64,000 nucleotides of DNA, taken from Talaromyces rugulosus. Lineage: Eukaryota > Ascomycota > Eurotiomycetes > Eurotiales > Trichocomaceae. A program made the translations under genes and the position numbers. The stretch is from contig NC_049562.1 in NCBI RefSeq assembly GCF_013368755.1, positions 2,046,001-2,110,000 on the forward strand. The letters are read 5' to 3'. The notes below the pieces were generated by a model, which was given only the letters and a program-made list of their open reading frames with translations, was not told the DNA's origin and did no database searches. Shown here one piece after another: positions 57,314 through 64,000 of the stretch (positions within the stretch are counted from its first letter, which is position 1; every line of letters begins with the position of its first letter).

Positions 57314-58617
57314 ATGCCTCCTTTAGCAGACCTTGCGCTTCGCCATGCGATAGTCCGCATATCAAAGCTCGCCGTATCTTCATACGTCCTCGATTGGATT
57401 TTCATCATGTGCGCTCTGTTAGTCCTTTTATGTCCCCAATATAATGGCAACTAACGCGCTTGTACCAGCGGCGTCGCGGGTATTGGAGCAGGTTTTGGTT
57501 CACTTGAGCCTAGCCAACGCCCGTTTTATCTCGAAGACCCGGATATATCATTGAAAGTGGCGGACCATGATACTGTTTCGTCTGCAGTTCTCGTCGTTAT
57601 CGGCCTCGTTATTCCCGCCGTTGTCGTTGTCGCAGTTAGTTTGTTGCTAGTCCCCAGCCCTCTGGCTCTCAAAGGCACACCTTTCGCCCTGATCTGGAGA
57701 CGCAAGATCTGGGAATGGAATGCCGGATGGATGGGACTGGGCCTGTCGCTGGCCGCTACTTATTGCGCTACCGAGGGCCTCAAGGACATCATTGGTAAAC
57801 CGCGCCCTGATATGCTCGCTCGCTGTGACCCGGATATCTCGAAAATCAGCACCTATGCCGTCAGTGGTTTGGGACAAGTACTTTCAGGCGCTCCGACTTT
57901 TGTTACTTTGGATATCTGCCGTAATCAAAGTGATTTTCTGAGAAAGGATGGGTTCTCTGCCTGGCCGAGCGGTCATTCTTCCTGTAAGTATTGACGAACG
58001 TTTTGCATTGCACGCGCCCTTTACTTTGCTGCGAAATCCCTGACAATTGAATAGTCTCATTTGCAGGAATGCTCTACCTGACCCTCTGGCTTTGCGCCAA
58101 ATTTTCCGTTGCCTTTCCGTACATTGGCCCATTGCCATTCGGAGCGAGATCACCTGCTGCGAACGCTGCCGGGCTAGCCTCATCATCAGACAATGGCACC
58201 GCAAACCCCGAGAATTCCAAGTCAGCCGGACAACGAACTGGTTCATCATCACAGGCACTACCATCGACATCTCCGCGAAGCCAAGGAGCTGCTCCCCCAG
58301 TTTATCTCCAGGTTATCGCGTTCTTTCCTGTCTGCGTTGCGTTCTTTGTCGCATGCAGCAGGTACCACGACCACCGCCACTCCGGGTTTGACATTATTTC
58401 TGGTAGCGTTATTGGAATATTCTTTGCCTACATCGGGTTCCATATGTACCATCTTCCTCTCCGGCGCAGCGACGGCTGGGCTTGGTCTGCTCGCAGCCGC
58501 AGCAATGCCTTTTTCAGGAGTATTGGATACGCGGATTTGACAGTGACAGAGGGCTGGGCTGCTGACTCGCCTTTGTTGCCGACAGTTGAGAATACCAATC
58601 CTCGTGGCGAGGTCTAA
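57314..58617 (+). CDS. PAP2-family lipid phosphatase (Dpp1/Lpp1-like)
   Basis: Exons are 57314-57408, 57469-57983 and 58055-58617 (introns 60 and 71 bp), giving 390 aa. About six membrane segments are visible. The three phosphatase motifs are complete: K137-x6-R144-P (KDIIGKPRP), PSGH at 198-201, and SR-x5-H-x3-D at 305-316 (SRYHDHRHSGFD). These remove phosphate from diacylglycerol pyrophosphate, phosphatidate and related lipids in yeast Dpp1. The insert between motifs 2 and 3 (about 235-285) is a Ser/Pro-rich hydrophilic loop, longer than in Dpp1. Membrane location (vacuole, Golgi or plasma membrane) is not determined. Confidence 0.92.
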
Positions 58618-58950
58618 TTGAAACAAGGATGACCCTGGTCGAAGCTGGTCGAAGCTAAAGGTGGGCGAGCGACTTGTACAGGTAATATTACGTTAATATA
58701 CAAACATTGTAAAATGTGTACCCAATGATGTTCATAAATTTGTTTTGCTTTTGTTCGACGTGTACATATACATGACGTGTCGATTATATTACTAGAATAG
58801 TTATGTATTTGAATCATAATGAACATTTCAACGTTGCTATTCTGCTTGATACCAAAAGCCTCCAAAATAGGTTCTATGTACACGGTTAAGAAACACAACC
58901 AAACTCCAAACTCCTCGCTACACGTCGCATGCCTTAAAAAAAACAGCATA
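58618..58950. other. Convergent 3' region, PAP2 / VPS37
   Basis: 333 bp, no gene seen. Confidence 0.45.
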
Positions 58951-59820
58951 TCATCGCCACCCCCCAACTCTACCCTCATCCCACCTCGCGCGAGCCTCCT
59001 TTCTAGCCTCCAACTTGGCGCCCTCTGTGCGAATCCTTCGCACCCAATCCGTTACTTCTTTATCAGTAGCTTTGCCATGCTGATGATCTCCCTCGAGAAA
59101 ACTCTCCTCGACAGCATGACAGATAGCCTCTTGCTCAGCTACCGCAGCCGCAAGACGCTGGTAAAGCGCCTTGGGTGACCACGGCGCCAACGCAGCGTCC
59201 ATTTCTGTCTGTTTCTTGCGCCATGAGACTTCTAGGGATTGGTGGTTGAGCAGGAGCGATTCGGTTGACGAGCGGAGGCTGGCGACGCGCGACTCGAGAT
59301 CGAGCACGTGTTGGGCAAGGGCTTTGTTTGACTCGAGGTGGGATTCGAGATACTGCTGAGAAGTTGGGTAGGATGGGTGTAGCGTCGAAAGGGCGGATAA
59401 GAGGGATGCGTTGGAGAGGATTTCTTGGAGTTCGGTAGTACTATATTTTTTTGGTCAGCATTGTACTTCTTATATCTAGGAGAAAGGCTGGTGTTATTCA
59501 GCGTACGATTTGTCCTTCACAATGTCCGGAAGCCATCCGTCCTCGATCCGAGGCGGCTCGACTTGCGTGTTGGGGTCACCTGGCGGAAAAAGCTGCGTAG
59601 AAGCTGTGCCAGGTAAATTCACTCCTTGATCTCCCTGTGGGTGTCCAGGAGACTGAAGCCCTGCAGCCCCAGCGAGAGGCGTCCCTCTCCGGCTTGCTTC
59701 ATGGCTGGTAGGCTTCGGCGGAGGAGGCGGCGGAGTGTCCTGACCGACGGCCGGACCAACATGAGCTGGAGACGCAGACCAGTAGGCCGAAGATCTGGGG
59801 GAATACGGTTGCGATGCCAT
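58951..59820 (-). CDS. VPS37: ESCRT-I subunit Vps37 (Mod(r) domain)
   Basis: Exons are 59820-59507 and 59440-58951 (intron 66 bp), giving 267 aa. The N-terminal 100 residues are Pro/Ser-rich and disordered with a PPPPPP run. Residues about 105-260 are a helical Mod(r)-type coiled coil (TTELQEILSNASLLSALSTL, HLESNKALAQHVLDLESR, ALYQRLAAAVAEQEAICHAV). It ends in EARARWDEGRVGGWR. Vps37 joins Vps23, Vps28 and Mvb12 in ESCRT-I on endosomes for sorting ubiquitinated cargo. The assignment rests on the coiled-coil pattern and the short linear motifs, so it is less firm than the enzymes here. Confidence 0.82.
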
Positions 59821-60284
59821 ATTTACTGTGGAATAATCCAGTGCCTGCCAGCAGCACGAGATGTTAAGAGTAAACTGTGGAGGAGTTGAACTACTACTGC
59901 CTGTGGGGTATCTTTAAATTCTGCCAGCCCGCAATTGTCTACCGCCCACTTAAGCTGTCTCGTGCATTCCAAGCACTATCCAATGCCAATATCAAACGCC
60001 GGTCTTAATGTTTCTATGTACAGGGGCGCTTTAACTATTGCATTGTGTGAAATGCGCGGCAGCATACTTTCAACAACCACCCTACAAGCATGCGGTTGAT
60101 TGCCTGAGGCTTGTTTGAGGCAACCAGCCACAGATGCGCCGAATGACTACTCATGGGACTCTTAGTTGCTGTTGTTGTTGTTGTTGTTGTCCGTATAGAT
60201 ATCCACTAGAGTTATTCGAAAAGAGCCCTTGGTGTATCATATGACACAATGTTCTTCCATGTCTGTTGACTGCAATCAAAAAGC
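59821..60284. other. Intergenic with a GTT microsatellite
   Basis: 464 bp. Contains (GTT)n at about 60168-60190. No gene seen. Confidence 0.5.
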
Positions 60285-60941
60285 TCACTCTGTTCTCCGT
60301 CGAATGTCTCTGTCCTGAGTCTCAGCGCCAACGCCTCTGATCGCATCTGTTACCAACGCTCGTAGCTGATTCTGGCCTTCTTCGCTGTGGAAATCCTCCC
60401 TGGCGGCTAATTCAGCAATCCTCCTCCGGAACTCGGTGTCGATTTCGCCGGCTTCCCCATTCACTTCTTGCTCGGACACGGTGCCTAGATTGATGTTGAT
60501 GTTGGGAGGAAGAGGGGGAGGCGCGTGGACGTCTCGTAGGGATTGGATGGCCTCGGAGGTATCATTCCCAGTGACTTGTCCAAGATAGGTCACAATTTCT
60601 GGGAATGACCCGTCACTCTGGATCGTCTCTTGCGCTGTCAAGCCTTCGTCATTTGTGTGCACTGGGTCGATGCCGAGTTCCTCCACGAGGCATTTGGCAA
60701 TCTCCAATGTCTCCGTCACGAACAGACAAGTCTCGCCGTCCTCATCGGTCAAATTGGGGTTGACGTGATATTCTTGCACGAGGGCTCGGAGGAGATCGAT
60801 ATGTCCGTAGGATGCAGCAGCGTGAAGGAGCGAATATCCATGCTCGTCCTGACACGATGCTTGGGAGGAATCGGATTGCAGCGCAGTTAGGACTGCTGCG
60901 GGGTTGTCCGCCGCGAGAATATAGAGATTGGGCCGACTCAT
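60285..60941 (-). CDS. Small ankyrin-repeat protein
   Basis: Single exon, 218 aa. Ankyrin repeats fill about 1-125 (HGYSLLHAAASYGHIDLLRAL, VNPNLTDEDGETCLFVTETL, VHTNDEGLTAQETIQSDG). A Pro-rich and acidic linker and a C-terminal helix (FRRRIAELAAREDFHSEEG) follow. The layout resembles yeast YCR051W and related small cytosolic ankyrin proteins of unknown role. The reading frame is open further upstream to 61175, but the first good ATG is at 60941. It is divergent from TRL1. Confidence 0.82.
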   Translation of the reverse strand: MSRPNLYILAADNPAAVLTALQSDSSQASCQDEHGYSLLHAAASYGHIDLLRALVQEYHVNPNLTDEDGETCLFVTETLEIAKCLVEELGIDPVHTNDEGLTAQETIQSDGSFPEIVTYLGQVTGNDTSEAIQSLRDVHAPPPLPPNININLGTVSEQEVNGEAGEIDTEFRRRIAELAAREDFHSEEGQNQLRALVTDAIRGVGAETQDRDIRRRTE

Positions 60942-61405
60942 TTTGCGCGCGCATGTAAACCAGGCGGAATCCGAATACGAATGCGATTTGATTGAGCGAC
61001 AAGGCAGAAATTCAGGACGCTTGTTGGATGTGGCTCTGGTAAACAGAGTGTGGCGGCGCAGAAAAAAAAGCGTTTGACGGTTGCCAGCAAAAAAGCAAAA
61101 AAGCTCCGCCTCGCGGCTCCCTTGCCCCGCGGCGTCCAAAAGAGGAAGGATCGGACCGTTTGCTTCTTTATTCAACTTGACTCACGATTACTGTGTGACT
61201 CACCAAAATTCTGCTATTTATGCCCTGTCCACTTCGAAATAGACCAGCCACAGCGGGATGAAAGCTTTATAAGTGCATGTGTCGCTTGTGTGTGTGATTT
61301 TACAAAAGTTCTTTATTCCCCGCACCTTTTTCTAGGTATTCAAGCTCGACGAACAGACATCCCCTTACCACCCCTAGCAGAGGTTCAACTATCTACACCT
61401 TCAAA
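60942..61405. promoter_or_regulatory. Divergent promoter, ankyrin protein / TRL1
   Basis: 464 bp between divergent starts. No recognised element. Confidence 0.4.
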
Positions 61406-63892
61406 ATGGTGCAACAGGACCCTCATGAGACTCGTCAGCTCGTGCAGAGCCTAGAAGCTGCCTCCAAGAAAGACAATAGACGCGATAAAAAGTCATTCAG
61501 TTGCAGGAAGTCGACATTCCGTGTCGCTGGATCGGATAACATTTCCGTTGATTCCTGGAAATTCAATGACTGGGACTACAAGAGACCTGACCTGCCTACG
61601 TATGCTCGTGGCCTGTTCACTACGAAGCTGAAGGATGGGCGGCGGGAGATATGCACGCGAGGATACGACAAGTTCTTCAACGTCGGCGAAGTCAACAACA
61701 CCCAATGGGAAAACATCGAAACGAATACCAGAGGCCCCTACGAACTCAGTGTGAAGGAAAACGGCTGTATCCTCTTCATTTCCGGGTTGGAAGACGGGAC
61801 TCTCTTGGTATGCAGCAAGCATTCGACCGGCGGCCGCAGTGATGTTGCTGTGAGCCATGCACAAGCCGGCGAACGCTGGGTCGAGAGCCACCTCGAAAAA
61901 GTTGGAAAGACTGTCAAGGAACTGGCAACCGAGCTGAGAAGCATGAATGCAACGGCTGTTGGCGAACTTTGTGACGACGATTTCGAAGAACACGTCTTAG
62001 CTTACGACGAGAATGCTGCAGGCATTTATATCCACGGCATCAACTTCAACGTTCCGGAATTTGCTACTATGCCCAGCGCAGAAGTACATCAATTTGCGGA
62101 CAAATGGGGGTTCAAGAAGGCGCAGTTTATCGTCCTCGACGAAATAACGGCTGTCAAAGAGTTCCTGGACACATGCGCAGAAACAGGATCCTGGAACGGA
62201 CGGGATACGGAAGGGTTCGTCGTTCGGTGCCGGATGCAAGAAGGCCCATCTGAACCGTCCAGAGACTGGTTCTTCAAGTACAAATTCGAGGAGCCGTATC
62301 TGATGTACCGCCAATGGCGCGAGGTCACAAAAGCGGTCATTGCAGGAAAGCTGCCCAACATCAGAAAACACAAAAAGATCACAGAAGAGTATCTACTCTA
62401 TGCTCGGCGGCAGCTGGCCAAAGACCCCAAACTCGCCAAACTCTACAGTAAGAATCACGGCATTATCGCTATGCGGGATGGATTTTTGAACGAGAGAGGC
62501 TTGAAAGGCTCGGAGATCATAGCAATGGAGAACGAGAGCGGAGAATCTGCCACTCGAAATGTTGTTCTTGTTCCTGTTTCTTCGATCGGATGCGGCAAAA
62601 CCACTGTTGCTCTTGCGCTGGTGAAACTTTTCAACTGGGGCCATATCCAAAATGACAATATAGGCAAACAAAAGAACAAGCCCAAGAGGTTCGTACTTGA
62701 GCTGACAAACGCCATGGCCCTCAGCCCTGTTGTTATTGCTGATCGCAACAACCACCAAAAGCGCGAGAGGAAGCAGCTCATGGATGATGTGACTGAGGTT
62801 GTCTCAGATACAAAATACGTCGCCATTCAATGGGTGCACGAACCACACCAGTTGGATAACCTCCGACATGTTACTAGAGACCGAGTCTTGTCTCGCGGTG
62901 ACAACCACCAAACCATTCGAGCAGCAACTGAAAACTTGGGCACGATCACAGGAATCATGGAAGGGTTTTTGAACCGGTTTGAAGCGGTCGACACCGACCG
63001 CGAACCTGATATCAACTTCCACGAGGTCATTAATCTCAACATTGGCCCTTCTCGTGATAGCCTGGAAACTGTCATTATAAGGCTGCACGAACTCTTCCCC
63101 AAAATCGTTGAACGTCTCCCAAGCAGCGAGGAAATGGATGCTGCAATCGAAGCTGCATTGTCAGACTATCAAGTCACGGAAGACCTGAGCTGGACTTCTG
63201 ACAAGAAGCATGAAAAGGACAAGAAGAAGAATAATACGGTCGAACAAAGGGGCACCAAGATCCAAGACCCTGCCCTCCTGGTCAAACAAATCGAGTACAT
63301 TGGAATCTCGGTCCCAACTCCAGCAATCCACGACTTGCTCGGTTCAATCTTTCCTGCTGGCGGTAGTGATGATGCGTTTCGGAGCAAGACGTACAACCAC
63401 TTGCTCAATTCGCGACGCATCCAACCCAACTTCCACGTCACATTGATCCATCGCTCTCAGAGTCAGGAACACGCCGACATTTGGAAATACTACACGGATC
63501 GATACGTGCAACGCATGAACGAGCGAGAACCGGGAGACCCGACAACATCGCCGAAACTGGCGCACGCGCGCGTCCGCGTCGAACGACTTATCTGGAACGA
63601 CGACATTATGGCCTTTGTTGTTCGACTACTACCTGACACCAGCGGGGATGAGGACGAGAACAACAACAACAACAACAATGATAACAATAGCCCCTGGCCG
63701 TGCGTCAACCCGGTACCGCACATCACCGTGGGCACATCGCGGCCAGAAGTTAAACCTAAGGAGAGCAATACCTTGTTACAGGAGTGGCTGCAGTCTGGTG
63801 CTGCACCCGGTACGGGTCTGTATGAAGCTGAGATTCCCGGCTACCAGGTCCTAGAAGGCGCAATCTATCATGTTATGAAGAGGGGGAAGTAG
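61406..63892 (+). CDS. TRL1: Fungal tripartite tRNA ligase
   Basis: Single exon, 828 aa, all three domains intact. The ligase (adenylyltransferase) domain has KENG with the nucleophile Lys117, then VGELCDDDFEEHV and EGFVVRCR. The polynucleotide-kinase domain has the P-loop GCGKT (395-399). The cyclic phosphodiesterase domain has both HxT motifs, HVT (677-679) and HIT (772-774). The enzyme opens the 2',3'-cyclic phosphate, phosphorylates the 5'-OH and seals tRNA halves after intron removal; it also joins HAC1/hacA-type mRNA exons in the unfolded-protein response. An Asn-rich run (752-761, AAC microsatellite) sits in a loop between the two HxT motifs. Length matches fungal orthologues. Confidence 0.97.
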   Translation: MVQQDPHETRQLVQSLEAASKKDNRRDKKSFSCRKSTFRVAGSDNISVDSWKFNDWDYKRPDLPTYARGLFTTKLKDGRREICTRGYDKFFNVGEVNNTQWENIETNTRGPYELSVKENGCILFISGLEDGTLLVCSKHSTGGRSDVAVSHAQAGERWVESHLEKVGKTVKELATELRSMNATAVGELCDDDFEEHVLAYDENAAGIYIHGINFNVPEFATMPSAEVHQFADKWGFKKAQFIVLDEITAVKEFLDTCAETGSWNGRDTEGFVVRCRMQEGPSEPSRDWFFKYKFEEPYLMYRQWREVTKAVIAGKLPNIRKHKKITEEYLLYARRQLAKDPKLAKLYSKNHGIIAMRDGFLNERGLKGSEIIAMENESGESATRNVVLVPVSSIGCGKTTVALALVKLFNWGHIQNDNIGKQKNKPKRFVLELTNAMALSPVVIADRNNHQKRERKQLMDDVTEVVSDTKYVAIQWVHEPHQLDNLRHVTRDRVLSRGDNHQTIRAATENLGTITGIMEGFLNRFEAVDTDREPDINFHEVINLNIGPSRDSLETVIIRLHELFPKIVERLPSSEEMDAAIEAALSDYQVTEDLSWTSDKKHEKDKKKNNTVEQRGTKIQDPALLVKQIEYIGISVPTPAIHDLLGSIFPAGGSDDAFRSKTYNHLLNSRRIQPNFHVTLIHRSQSQEHADIWKYYTDRYVQRMNEREPGDPTTSPKLAHARVRVERLIWNDDIMAFVVRLLPDTSGDEDENNNNNNNDNNSPWPCVNPVPHITVGTSRPEVKPKESNTLLQEWLQSGAAPGTGLYEAEIPGYQVLEGAIYHVMKRGK

Positions 63893-64000
63893 AGTTGTTT
63901 TTCTTTCTTTTCAAACAAAAACGAAAATAGGGGGATGGTGGGAGACTGAGCGCTGATGCATTCTGTCTTTTATGTTATTTTTAATTCTTAAAGGAATCAT
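63893..64000. other. 3' flank of TRL1
   Basis: About 110 bp of A/T-rich 3' sequence to the window end. Confidence 0.4.

Overview
This window is nuclear DNA of a filamentous ascomycete (Pezizomycotina), most likely Eurotiales (Aspergillus/Penicillium/Talaromyces type). Genes are split by short GT-AG introns, mostly 50-95 bp, with CTAAC/CTGAC-like branch points. They lie on both strands about 2-3 kb apart, and the proteins match fungal families (Ric1, Sgt2, Hir1, Npr3, tripartite tRNA ligase, I78 inhibitor, Vps37). I rebuilt the gene models by joining reading frames across splice sites. In every complete model the exons sum to a multiple of three.

Left part (1-20.3 kb): a partial giant gene leaving the left edge encodes 17 tandem Trp-rich modules joined by Glu-Pro linkers. 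A 3.6 kb gene-free stretch follows. Then come a mitochondrial two-HMG-box protein, a small I78 proteinase inhibitor, a single-pass membrane protein, a VPS9/ankyrin/PX Rab5-type exchange factor, and a divergent pair of mitochondrial genes (ribosomal protein uS11m and TIM44).

Middle (21-46.6 kb): SGT2, RIC1, TMA20, an epoxide hydrolase, the OLA1 ATPase (with a candidate box C/D snoRNA in its long intron), an MFS sugar transporter, a decayed FAD monooxygenase pseudogene, HIR1, a stomatin-like protein and a La-motif RNA-binding protein.

Right part (49-64 kb): NPR3, COX19, a GFA-domain protein, a non-coding region on the minus strand that looks like a snoRNA host gene with three box C/D candidates, an aldo-keto reductase, a PAP2 phosphatase, VPS37, a small ankyrin protein and tRNA ligase TRL1.

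Most genes are core housekeeping: mitochondrial biogenesis (HMG-box, uS11m, TIM44, SLP2, COX19), translation and RNA (TMA20, OLA1, La-motif, TRL1, snoRNAs), membrane traffic (VPS9, RIC1, VPS37), and chromatin or TORC1 signalling (HIR1, NPR3). Accessory traits are the repeat protein, epoxide hydrolase, transporter, monooxygenase relic, GFA and AKR. I saw no transposon, secondary-metabolite cluster, CRISPR array or tRNA gene. The observations most worth checking are the snoRNA host gene, the snoRNA in the OLA1 intron, the repeat protein, and a CACGTG palindrome shared between promoters.
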